From NCBI GenBank assembly GCA_022844125.1, contig JALHMI010000012.1, positions 1-64,000 on the forward strand: a stretch of DNA of 64,000 nt. Direction: 5' to 3'. The notes beneath the pieces are model-generated. The model made no database searches and had not been told where the DNA came from. It saw only the letters and a list, made by a program, of their open reading frames with translations. The DNA comes from Pirellulales bacterium (GTDB lineage Bacteria > Planctomycetota > Planctomycetia > Pirellulales > PALSA-1355). Positions 19,557-27,454 of the stretch are shown here, one piece after another; the stretch's first letter is position 1; every line of letters starts with the position of its first letter. The translations under genes and the position numbers were made by a program.

Positions 19557-19672
19557 GGGTGCCACGGGTGCTGCGCAGCAGTCACCCGTGCCGCTCCGTT
19601 CAGTCGACCGATTGGATTCTTGTCATTTAGTGCGAGCACAGGTGAGCCGCCACGCGGCCACCTGTGGCACTC
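19557..19672. repeat. Composite double-hairpin repeat, copy 2
   Basis: Hairpin B (GGGTGCCACGGGTGCTGCGC...GTCACCCGTGCC) then hairpin A (CACAGGTGAGCCGCCACG...CCACCTGTGGCAC), in reverse orientation to the copy at 5605-5729. It fills the space between the S9 peptidase start and the zinc-ribbon gene. Confidence 0.75.
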
Positions 19673-19750
19673 AGCGAGGGAAACCCGGAGTAGCTCGTTG
19701 CCGCAAAGTCTCGGGTTTTCTGCTGTGCCGCCATCCGCTAGTCTGTCGGC

Positions 19751-19993
19751 ATGAGCTACGACGACGAGGACGACGATCTCGATGAAGTCGGCGACGCGGA
19801 AGACGCCTCCGACGTCACGGTCGCCTGTCCCTACTGCGGCGAGGAGATGTACGACGACGCCGAGCAATGCCCGCATTGCGGCCAGTACATCTCGGCGGAA
19901 GACGCCCCGCGCGAGGGCAAACCCGCCTGGATCATCGTCGTCATCCTGCTGTGCGTGGCGATGATGCTCCTGGGGATCATCGTCGGCCTGTAA
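19751..19993 (+). CDS. Small zinc-ribbon protein with C-terminal membrane anchor
   Basis: 80 residues. A very acidic N-terminus (MSYDDEDDDLDEVGDAEDA) precedes a zinc ribbon with CPYCGEE and CPHCGQY (residues about 28-47). A single hydrophobic helix (IIVVILLCVAMMLLGIIVGL) forms the C-terminus, so the ribbon is probably cytosolic and membrane-tethered. Such small proteins are common in Planctomycetes and have no assigned function. Confidence 0.8.
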   Translation: MSYDDEDDDLDEVGDAEDASDVTVACPYCGEEMYDDAEQCPHCGQYISAEDAPREGKPAWIIVVILLCVAMMLLGIIVGL

Positions 19994-20024
19994 CGCACTG
20001 CCCGGCTCGCTCAACTTTCCAAAG

Positions 20025-20046
20025 CCCAGGGAATGCTTTCCCTGGG
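20025..20046. repeat. 22-bp hairpin repeat, GGGAA/TTCCC family copy 2
   Basis: Arms CCCAGGGAA and TTCCCTGGG, 9 bp, perfect, 4-nt loop. Located between the zinc-ribbon gene and the acyl-CoA dehydrogenase gene. Confidence 0.75.
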
Positions 20047-20146
20047 AACTCCTCTCCGACCCACCACAAGTTATTTGACCTTCCCCTTGCGCCCCGTTGT
20101 AATGACGAGACGATCCTTCCACGAACACGCTCGCCAGGACGCTGCC

Positions 20147-21331
20147 ATGAAGTCCGACGCCCCCGAAGCTTCGCTCGCCGCCGAGCCCGGCGCCTATCTC
20201 TTCGAACCCCGCCATCACGAGTTCCGCCAGCTCGTGCGCAGCTTTGTCGACCGCGAAGTGAACCCCCACGCCGACGCCTGGGAAGCCGCCGGCCATGTGC
20301 CGCGCGACCTGTTCCATAAGGCCGGCGAGTTGGGCCTCTTCAAACACGGTGTGCCCGAAGCCGAAGGTGGCACCGGCATCGATTGCCGGATGGCGATCGT
20401 CATGAGCGAAGAAATCTCTCGCGGACACACGCGCGGCGTCGGCATGGCGCTCGGCGCGCACAACGAAATCGCCAAGCCGCACCTGGTGCGCTTCGGCACG
20501 CCCCTGCAGAAGAGTAAGTATTTGGCCGACATGATCGCCGGCCGCAAAGTTGGCGCGCTCGGGGTCACTGAACCCAAGGCCGGCACCAACGTCGCCGGGA
20601 TCAAGACGACCGCCGTCCGCGATGGCGACGGTTGGCTCCTCAGTGGCGAAAAGATGTACATCACCAATGGCGTCGACGCCGACCTGTTCTTCATCGCCGC
20701 CAAGACCGATCCCGCCCGCGGCCGCCAGGGCATCAGCATGCTGCTGGTCGAACGCGATACGCCCGGCTTCTCGCGCACCGAACTCACCGGCAAGCTTGGC
20801 CGGCTCGCCAGCGATACGGGCTACCTGAAGTTCGACAATTGCCGCTTGCCCGCCAGCGCTCTGATCGGCGCCGTCAACCAGGGCTTTTACCAGATCATGC
20901 AGTGCTTCGAGCACGAGCGAATCGTGATCGCCGCAGGCTGCGTCGGCCTGGCCGAAGTCTCGCTCGACGAAACCGTGGCCTACGTCAAACAGCGCGGCTA
21001 CGGCGACGGGCATCTGGCGGACATGCAGGTCACCAAGCAGCGGCTGGCAAAAAGCTACATGGAGCTCGAGGCCGCGCGGCAGCTCGTTTACGGCACCGCC
21101 TGGCGCGTCGTGCGCGGGATCCCCAGCCTCAAGGAAGTCGCCATGGCCAAAGCCTTCGCCGCCGAAGCCGCCTGCCGCATCATCGACGACTGCCTGCAAC
21201 TGCACGGCGGCGCAGGCTACCTGAGCGCCTACCCCATCCAGCGTGCCTATCGCGACATTCGCCTCGACCGCATCGGCGGCGGCACGACCGAAGTCATGTA
21301 CGACATCATCGCCAAGCAGAAGGGGATCTAG
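20147..21331 (+). CDS. Acyl-CoA dehydrogenase family protein
   Basis: 394 residues. FAD flavoenzyme of beta-oxidation or branched-chain acyl-CoA catabolism, cytosolic, passing electrons to ETF. Landmarks are GVTEPKAGTNVAG and SGEKMYITNG (flavin and substrate binding), and QLHGGAGYLSAYPIQR with a final GGGTTEVMYDI. The last motif lacks the YEGT glutamate of medium-chain enzymes, so the base probably lies on helix G as in long-chain and isovaleryl types. The ATG at 20147 is preferred because CCAGGA lies 7 bp upstream and homology begins just after. Substrate chain length cannot be read. A 709-codon antisense ORF over this gene is a shadow. Confidence 0.92.
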   Translation: MKSDAPEASLAAEPGAYLFEPRHHEFRQLVRSFVDREVNPHADAWEAAGHVPRDLFHKAGELGLFKHGVPEAEGGTGIDCRMAIVMSEEISRGHTRGVGMALGAHNEIAKPHLVRFGTPLQKSKYLADMIAGRKVGALGVTEPKAGTNVAGIKTTAVRDGDGWLLSGEKMYITNGVDADLFFIAAKTDPARGRQGISMLLVERDTPGFSRTELTGKLGRLASDTGYLKFDNCRLPASALIGAVNQGFYQIMQCFEHERIVIAAGCVGLAEVSLDETVAYVKQRGYGDGHLADMQVTKQRLAKSYMELEAARQLVYGTAWRVVRGIPSLKEVAMAKAFAAEAACRIIDDCLQLHGGAGYLSAYPIQRAYRDIRLDRIGGGTTEVMYDIIAKQKGI

Positions 21332-21433
21332 CTCCCGGGTCGACTTCGCCGCGGCCACTGCATTCCTTCCTCGCCAGGTGTGAAGGTTCTTCCCCGCCTC
21401 CCCAAAAGTTGCGGTGGCTGTATTGCGCGTGTG

Positions 21434-21774
21434 CATTTTTGGGGTGTGTGGATCTAGAAATGCGCGCAAAGCATGTTTCACGCGCACACACCCACCTTCG
21501 CCAAGGCTTTCCTGAGCCCCAGCGAGGGCGCGCGAGTCTCGCGGCTTCTCCAAGTTCTCAGCGGCGGTGGTGTGGTTTGCGAACATGATGCGGTCTCTAC
21601 CTGTTGTCGTGACCTTACCCTAAGCGAAATCCTGGCCACATTTCTAGAGCTGGTGGACACGTGGGCGATGTGCGCCGTAGGCAGCGCTGCGCGATGCGTG
21701 GTAACGACTTACCAAACGAGCCAGTCACACTTGTGGTCAAGCGGCGGCAGAGGGTGATTTTTTCAGCTGCCGCT
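21434..21774 (+). repeat. Dispersed ~340-bp element, copy 1
   Basis: Aligns along its length with 32487-32831. Shared blocks include GGTGTGTGGAT.TAGAAA near the start and GGTCTCTACCTGTTGTCGTG (identical) in the middle. The GAGCCAG.CACAC..G.GGTCAAG stretch lies towards the end. The 5' part can fold (GGGTGTGTG with CACACACCC). An ORF of 94 codons (21473-21757) shares the peptide STCCRDLTLSE with the ORF in the other copy. A coding gene, a structured RNA or a non-autonomous mobile element all remain possible. Confidence 0.7.
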
Positions 21775-21789
21775 TTCTTGAAGTTCCGT

Positions 21790-21967
21790 GAGCTGAGCGG
21801 AGTCGGTGAAACGCAAAGACGCGGAGACGCGACGACGCGAAATGGAGGAACAGGATTTCGACACAAACGCGCACAGGGACGGAGCGAGTAGAAACGGCGA
21901 TTGTTCGCGTTGCATGGCGTGTAGAGCGCTGGAGAGTGGTGTTGAAAGTCAGAGGAGTTTTACTGGA
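21790..21967. other. Intergenic tract with CGCAAAGACGCGGAGACGC-type repeats
   Basis: The purine-rich stretch AAACGCAAAGACGCGGAGAC followed by CGACGACG resembles short degenerate tandem repeats common between genes in this group. No gene is supported. Confidence 0.4.
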
Positions 21968-22101
21968 AGCCCGACGCGTGAGCGAGGGACGTTTCCAATG
22001 ACGCTGATCCGACCGAATTTCGAGTGTGCAAATGGCATCGTATGGCACTCGCACTGGTTCGTCCCGCCACTCGCGATGCCCCCTCGCTCACGCGTCGGGC
22101 T
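21968..22101. repeat. Perfect 21-bp inverted repeat, CCCTCGCTCACGC family
   Basis: AGCCCGACGCGTGAGCGAGG plus G (21968-21988) and its exact complement (22081-22101) flank 92 bp. Relatives occur at 36516-36633, 40311-40374 and 48269-48358. Confidence 0.8.
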
Positions 22102-22215
22102 ATCAGGCTGGCGTGCCATGGTCCTCGCCGAGGGTTCCACCGGCTAGGAGAATCGCTTGTCGCCGCAAGGAAGATTCGACCGGCGGGGAGCGGCGTGCGC
22201 CGACTTCACCGCCCG

Positions 22216-22980
22216 CTACCTGCCCAGCTTGGACAACGCGTCTTCGAGCGCGGCGGGCGAAATCTTGACGATGCCATGGAATGGTTGGTCGAGATCGACG
22301 ATCAAGAATACCGCGCCCGCCACCGAGGCCGCGCAGACGATCATCGCCGCGAAGGCCAGAGGGTTGCGTGGCGCGAATAGGCCGAAACTGCCGAACAACA
22401 ATGCCAGCCAGAGGGCCAGGACCACCAGGAAGGGAATGGGCAACGAGCTTTCGGTGGATTGGCTCAATCGCCACCGATCGCGCGCCAGGTCGGTGCTCAG
22501 TTGCACGGCCGACGACTTGAGCGACTTTTGCGTCTCGTCCTGCGGCGCGAGATTGCGAAGCGACTCGACCAGTGCGGTTCCCTCGGCCGTGATCGTCACA
22601 TTGTCGATCGTCGCCGACTCGGCAGACGGATCTTTCGGCCACAGACTTTCGACCGTCTGCTCGATGGTGCGTCTCAACTGCGCCCTGGCGGGCTGCGACT
22701 CCTGGCCATAGGAAGCAAGCGTTCGATCGAGCATCACGACGTTGAGGGCGAGTTCTCGAAAGCTGGCGTTCTCATCGTCAAAGGACGACTTGGCGTTGCT
22801 CACGAGCAGGCCCAGCACGAGAGCCGCCATCGCGGCAATTAACCCGGTGCCGAGGTGGACGATTTCCTTCGTCTCGGACTGCAGATATCGATCGGGCAAG
22901 AGGCGTTGCAGGAGGTAGCCCAGGAGCGAACCTGCAACGGCGGCTCCGAGCACAATCAGCGAGACAAGGATGGAGTTCAT
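22216..22980 (-). CDS. DUF4239-like membrane protein
   Basis: 254 residues with two hydrophobic helices near the N-terminus (about 4-24 and 43-62), a helical soluble middle (about 65-180), and two helices at about 185-205 and 212-235. The conserved-looking GLIAAMAALVLGLLVSNAKS segment and the order of helices resemble DUF4239/bestrophin-like proteins. The function of that family is unknown. The ATG at 22980 is well placed before the first membrane helix. It stands alone, on the minus strand. Confidence 0.7.
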   Translation of the reverse strand: MNSILVSLIVLGAAVAGSLLGYLLQRLLPDRYLQSETKEIVHLGTGLIAAMAALVLGLLVSNAKSSFDDENASFRELALNVVMLDRTLASYGQESQPARAQLRRTIEQTVESLWPKDPSAESATIDNVTITAEGTALVESLRNLAPQDETQKSLKSSAVQLSTDLARDRWRLSQSTESSLPIPFLVVLALWLALLFGSFGLFAPRNPLAFAAMIVCAASVAGAVFLIVDLDQPFHGIVKISPAALEDALSKLGR

Positions 22981-23155
22981 AGGGCGCGGCCGGAGCCGTC
23001 GGAAAGGTTTTCGGAAAGTGGGACCTTGGGGCCGACTCTAATCCCTGGTTCGCAAGTCAAGGCTGCGTGCGAAACGTACGGGATTCATCATAGCGTCCGT
23101 GGAACGGACTTGAGAATGGCAGCTCCCAGGGTGTTTAGGGGAGACTGCTCCGCTT

Positions 23156-23347
23156 TCACAACGGGCCGGGCCTCGCGCTGCCGCGTGCAATAACTGACAC
23201 AGGTAGTCGCCTGGGCCAGATCTTCTGATCTTCTGACGGCAGCCCAACAAGCTGCGCCGCTGCGCTACGCCGGCCACGCCAACCGACCACTCCGGCAAAG
23301 CCCAGCACGAGCAAACAGACGCTCGACGGTTCGGGCACGGCGACGAT
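23156..23347 (-). pseudogene. Remnant of a PEP-CTERM gene (sorting signal only)
   Basis: On the minus strand the frame after a TAG at 23348-23350 reads VPEPSSVCLLVLGFAGVVGWRGRRS, a complete PEP-CTERM sorting signal. It has no upstream coding sequence and no start codon other than an internal GTG. The C-terminal tail continues with an atypical extension. The body of the gene has been lost, and the next sequence upstream is the truncated 5' end of the convergent M56 gene. This marks a deletion or recombination junction near 23.35 kb. Confidence 0.7.
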
Positions 23348-23371
23348 CTACCGCCGCTTGCGCCGCAGGCA

Positions 23372-26300
23372 GTGGCGCAGCCGAATGCGAACCGCCAACC
23401 GGCGGCGATCCATTCGGCAGGCATCGAGCCGGCGGCGTTCGCGTGGCCATCCTGGCAGGCATGGCTACTGATCGTATGGGCCGCGGGCGCCGCAGTGTGT
23501 GGAGTTCGACTGGTATGGCAAGTTCGCCTGGTCCAGCGTGCTGCGCAAGCTTGTCCCGCGCTCGAAAGCGAAACGTGGCGCACCCTGTGCGATGAAGTCG
23601 CGCGGGAGCTGCGTGTGCGCCAGGCGATTTCGCTGCGTACCCATCGCGAGACGCTGATGCCGATGGTGGTCGGCTTTTGGCGGCCGCTCGTGCTTGTGCC
23701 GAGTGACGCCGAGAAGTGGTCGCCCGAGCAGCAGCGTCACGTGCTGTTGCATGAGCTGGCGCACGTCCAGCGCCGCGACGTGCTCGCGCAACTGCTGGCC
23801 GGCGCGGCCTGCGTGCTGTACTGGTTCAATCCGCTGGCCTGGTGGGGCGCGGCACAAATGCGGCGGCTGCGAGAGATCGCCTGCGACGACGTGGTGGTGA
23901 GGCATGCCCAGCGACCAAGCATGTACGCCCAGACGCTGCTCGACGTGGCCAAGCAGTATCGTTGCCGACAGCAGGTGTTCAGCGTGGCGATGGCCCGCCA
24001 TGCCCAGGTCGAAGGCCGGATTCGCGCGATTCTCGACGCGACGCGCGAGCGAGCTTCGCTTTCGAAACGCACGGCGCGAATCGTGGGAATCGCGGCCGTG
24101 GTGATTGTCGTCGGCATGGGTTCGCTGCAGCTGACTTCGCGAGCGAAAGAAAGCGGCGCCGCGGTTCAGAAAAGTGATCAAGCCGCCGAAGCAGCAAGCA
24201 AAGAGGCCCAAGCCAAGGAGGCATCGGACGCGAAGGCTGAGGCAAGTAAGGCCAGGATGATGAAGGTTCGCGTTGTCGACGAAGCCGGCGAACCGATCTC
24301 TGACGCGAACGTGCACGTCAGCATTTGGGAGCTTCGTCCCGAAGACAAACAGTACCCTAATCGCGATTTCAAGACCAACGCCGAGGGAATCGCGGAGTTT
24401 GAAATACCCAAGGGGTTGGAAATTCTGCGGCTGTGGGGCTCCAAGGCGAACTTCGTTCCGATGTTCGTGAATTTTGGCCAGGGATCGCACGATGAAGGAC
24501 GCTTGATTCCGGACATGTTCGAGTTCCGCTTGCCAGCGGGGCATCGGTTGAGCGGCGTGGTAGTCGATGAGGCGGGCCACCCGATCGCGGACGCCAAGGT
24601 GGAAGTTGGCGTGGACGTGAACAACCGGTTCTCGGTTCCGAATGCGAAGCAGGGGATTAGCGGCTGGCTCTCCAGCGGAGAAGAAGCGGTGAGAACAGAC
24701 TCGGAGGGACGATGGGAGGTGACGAACGCACCTGCGGCGCTGAAAGATGCTGAACATAAGTTTCGTTTGATGGTGACGCATCCCGATTTCGCCGGCGACA
24801 CCAACTGGGGTGAGTTGCAAGGTAGGCAGGGCGTGACTGTCGAGCAGCTTCGCGAGGGGGCCAAGATCACGCTAGATCGCGGCTTGGCGATCTCCGGCAC
24901 GATCACCGGGCCGGATGGCAGGCCGGTGAGCAAGGGACTGGTGGTGTGGGACAGCCGGCCGTATTGGGCAAAAGGGGTCAACGAGACGCACATCAACGGC
25001 GAGGGAAAGTACCAGACGTTGCGGCTCGCGCTGGGCGAGTATCCGGTCACGGTGCTGGCGCCAGGCTTCGCGCCGGAGCAAAGGAAGATCAAGCTCGACG
25101 ATTCGCTGGGGCCAGTGGATTTTCAGCTGACTGCGGGTAACACAATCCGCTTGAGAATCGTGGATGCGATGGGCAAGCCGATTCCCGAGGCGTATGTACA
25201 GATCAGCAGTTGGCGCGGGACGGAAGCCATCTTCAATCAGGATCATCCGAACGTGCCGAATTCGGGTATTCCAAGGCATGCGGACGAGAACGGCATCTAC
25301 ACGTGGACCTGGGCGCCCGCCGACGGGGTCGAATACTTACTAGGCGCCATCAACTACGACCAAAAGAAGCAGACACTTGTGGCGAAGGACGAACCGCACG
25401 AGGTCGTGCTCACCGCGGCCCCGACTTTCTTCGGCAAGGTGCTGAATGCGAAAACCGGCGAGCCGATTAAGAAGTTTCGCGTCGTGCCGGTGAAAGCCTT
25501 CCGGCCGGACTTCTACTCGACCGACTTTCAGGACAGTAGCGTGGTGGAGGGGCGGGACGGCGAGTATCGAATCGAGTTCGAAACCTATGGCGACACCGGC
25601 AACCGGTACTTCGCGAGGATCGAGGCCGAGGGGTATCGCACCGCTTTCAGTGATAAGTCGCTGGCAGGCGGCGATCCACCGCTGGAGTTGGATTTCCGCC
25701 TGGAGCCGGCGCCGGCCTTGCGCGGAGTCGTCGTGGATGAAGGCGGACAGCCGATCAATAAATTCATGGTCGCCGTCGGTACGCCAACGACGGCTTCGGA
25801 CTTCAGCTTCGACCGGCTCGACACGAGTTTCGGCATCGCGCTACGAGTCGAAGGCACGAACGAGTTCCGGTTGCCGGCGACGTTCGAGCCGCACCGCATT
25901 CGAGTCTTCGACGAGACAGGATACGCGGAGGTCTTCAGGCAGCCAAACGAGGACATTGGCACGCTCACGCTGCGCCCCACGGCATCGATCTCGGGACGTC
26001 TGATCCAGGCCGGCGAGCCGCTGGTGGGTGAGACGATTTATTGTTTTCCACTCGTGAATCGCGGATTGAAGGAAGCCCGATTCCAGGAAGGCTACACAGC
26101 TAAGACCGATGCGAACGGAGCGTTTCGCTTCGATCGGCTGCCGCCCGGTAGCTACTCGATCCGACCCGAGCTGGGACCTTGGGAGGACTCGGTGATGACG
26201 TCGGGCGAATCGATCCCGCTAGATCTGAAGCCGGGAGACAAGAAGGAGATTACGCTGGGCGGGGGATCCGTGCGGCTCGTCGGGAATGTGGTGACCACAG

Positions 26301-27160
26301 GCAACAACGCCGACAAGCTCAGCAAGCGCTGGTCGCTCAACTACTTGATCAGCCGCGATCGCGGGGTGGAGCATCCCGCCGATGCCACGCCGCTAAGCTC
26401 CGACTTCAGCGGTCCGGTGCAGCTAAGCTGGCTGCGGCAGGATGATTTTCAGCGGTGGGTGGCCACGCGCGAGAACCACTTCGTGAAGCTCGCCGATGAT
26501 GGCCAAATGGTGATCCAGGGCGTGCGGCCGGGAGAATACGACCTGGTGATTCAGCTCTACGAGCAACCGGCGGGGTGCCTGGTCGAGTCGATCGGCGAGA
26601 AAGTGGTGCCGGTTACGGTTGCCCAAAATGGGCAAGCCGAGGGTGTGGTGGGCGTCGATGCCATGACCGAGCAACTCAAGGACGTTGTCTACTATAAACG
26701 CGCCATCGTGGTGCCCGTGCGACGCGGCCCACGGGTGGGCTCCGACATGCGAGCCTACAAGTTCACCGACGCGGACGGTCAAGTGCGGATGGTTGGCGAC
26801 CTGGGCGGCCGATACGTGCTGCTGGACGTGTGGGCCAGTTGGTGCCAGCCGTGCCTGGCCTCGATGCCGGAGTTGAAGGCGACCGTCGAGAAGTACGCCG
26901 ACAAGCCGCTGACGGTCGTTGGATTGAATGTCGACAAGGCTGCGGATGCTGAGACCGCAAAGGCGCTCGCTAAGGAGGGCGGTTGGAACTGGACGCAGAA
27001 TTATCTAGGAGACGACTCCGACCTGATGCGTCAATTGGGCGTCAGCTCGGTACCGGCGTACTATCTGATTGGACCGGACGGGAAGCTGGTCGGTTCGGCG
27101 AGTGCCTGGGAGCAGATGGCCGAGTTGCTCGACGCAGAGCTAAGCAAGGGGAGTGACTAA
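23372..27160 (+). CDS. 5'-truncated M56 (BlaR1-like) peptidase fused to carboxypeptidase-regulatory repeats and a TlpA thioredoxin domain
   Basis: 1262 residues from a GTG; the frame is open from 23237. Residues about 25-250 match the later part of the BlaR1/MecR1 M56 domain: one membrane helix (WQAWLLIVWAAGAAVCGVRL), the zinc-protease motif HELAHVQRRD (about 126) and a second helix before a long extracytoplasmic part. The first two or three membrane helices normal for M56 are missing. Residues about 300-1090 hold several beta-sandwich carboxypeptidase-regulatory-like repeats (VRVVDEAGEPISDANV, VVDEAGHPIADAKV, VVDEGGQPINKF). The C-terminus is a thioredoxin domain with WCQPC near residue 1157. 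No BlaI-type repressor gene is adjacent, although one often accompanies M56. Whether it is still expressed is uncertain. Confidence 0.8.
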   Translation: MAQPNANRQPAAIHSAGIEPAAFAWPSWQAWLLIVWAAGAAVCGVRLVWQVRLVQRAAQACPALESETWRTLCDEVARELRVRQAISLRTHRETLMPMVVGFWRPLVLVPSDAEKWSPEQQRHVLLHELAHVQRRDVLAQLLAGAACVLYWFNPLAWWGAAQMRRLREIACDDVVVRHAQRPSMYAQTLLDVAKQYRCRQQVFSVAMARHAQVEGRIRAILDATRERASLSKRTARIVGIAAVVIVVGMGSLQLTSRAKESGAAVQKSDQAAEAASKEAQAKEASDAKAEASKARMMKVRVVDEAGEPISDANVHVSIWELRPEDKQYPNRDFKTNAEGIAEFEIPKGLEILRLWGSKANFVPMFVNFGQGSHDEGRLIPDMFEFRLPAGHRLSGVVVDEAGHPIADAKVEVGVDVNNRFSVPNAKQGISGWLSSGEEAVRTDSEGRWEVTNAPAALKDAEHKFRLMVTHPDFAGDTNWGELQGRQGVTVEQLREGAKITLDRGLAISGTITGPDGRPVSKGLVVWDSRPYWAKGVNETHINGEGKYQTLRLALGEYPVTVLAPGFAPEQRKIKLDDSLGPVDFQLTAGNTIRLRIVDAMGKPIPEAYVQISSWRGTEAIFNQDHPNVPNSGIPRHADENGIYTWTWAPADGVEYLLGAINYDQKKQTLVAKDEPHEVVLTAAPTFFGKVLNAKTGEPIKKFRVVPVKAFRPDFYSTDFQDSSVVEGRDGEYRIEFETYGDTGNRYFARIEAEGYRTAFSDKSLAGGDPPLELDFRLEPAPALRGVVVDEGGQPINKFMVAVGTPTTASDFSFDRLDTSFGIALRVEGTNEFRLPATFEPHRIRVFDETGYAEVFRQPNEDIGTLTLRPTASISGRLIQAGEPLVGETIYCFPLVNRGLKEARFQEGYTAKTDANGAFRFDRLPPGSYSIRPELGPWEDSVMTSGESIPLDLKPGDKKEITLGGGSVRLVGNVVTTGNNADKLSKRWSLNYLISRDRGVEHPADATPLSSDFSGPVQLSWLRQDDFQRWVATRENHFVKLADDGQMVIQGVRPGEYDLVIQLYEQPAGCLVESIGEKVVPVTVAQNGQAEGVVGVDAMTEQLKDVVYYKRAIVVPVRRGPRVGSDMRAYKFTDADGQVRMVGDLGGRYVLLDVWASWCQPCLASMPELKATVEKYADKPLTVVGLNVDKAADAETAKALAKEGGWNWTQNYLGDDSDLMRQLGVSSVPAYYLIGPDGKLVGSASAWEQMAELLDAELSKGSD

Positions 27161-27187
27161 TCTTGATTGGTTAGCGGTCGGGTACTT

Positions 27188-27360
27188 TCGGCCGAAGGCC
27201 GGTAACATCTCAGCTCCGGGCATCGCCCGGAGTAACGGGTGTCCCATAGACGACTTCGCCCTGTAAGGGCAATACAAGTCCGTGCGCCGGGATCAGTGTC
27301 GCCCTTTCAGGGCTGGAATTGCCACCGATCAGGATTCATTCCACCGGGCGTTGCCCGGGG
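27188..27360. repeat. Cluster of small hairpin repeats
   Basis: At least four short palindromes in a row: CGGCCGAAGGCCGG, CTCCGGGCATCGCCCGGAG (27214-27232), CGCCCTGTAAGGGC, CGCCCTTTCAGGGC, and CCGGGCGTTGCCCGGG. It fills the space between two convergent genes. No gene is supported. Confidence 0.7.
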
Positions 27361-27454
27361 CTGACATGTTTCACGCCTGCGGCGTAAGTAGTGCATTTTG
27401 CGATCAGCACCATTGCCAGTGCGTTTGCTTCAATGCTCGAACTCGCGCTTCGGG

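Noticed and set aside
19457-21586. 709-codon antisense ORF over the acyl-CoA dehydrogenase gene
   Set aside because: Covers a well-supported dehydrogenase on the other strand and extends through intergenic repeats; no domain.
21473-21757. 94-codon ORF in the dispersed element as a definite gene
   Set aside because: Shared peptide with copy 2 is interesting, but substitutions fall in all codon positions and no ribosome site is evident; kept only as part of the repeat element.
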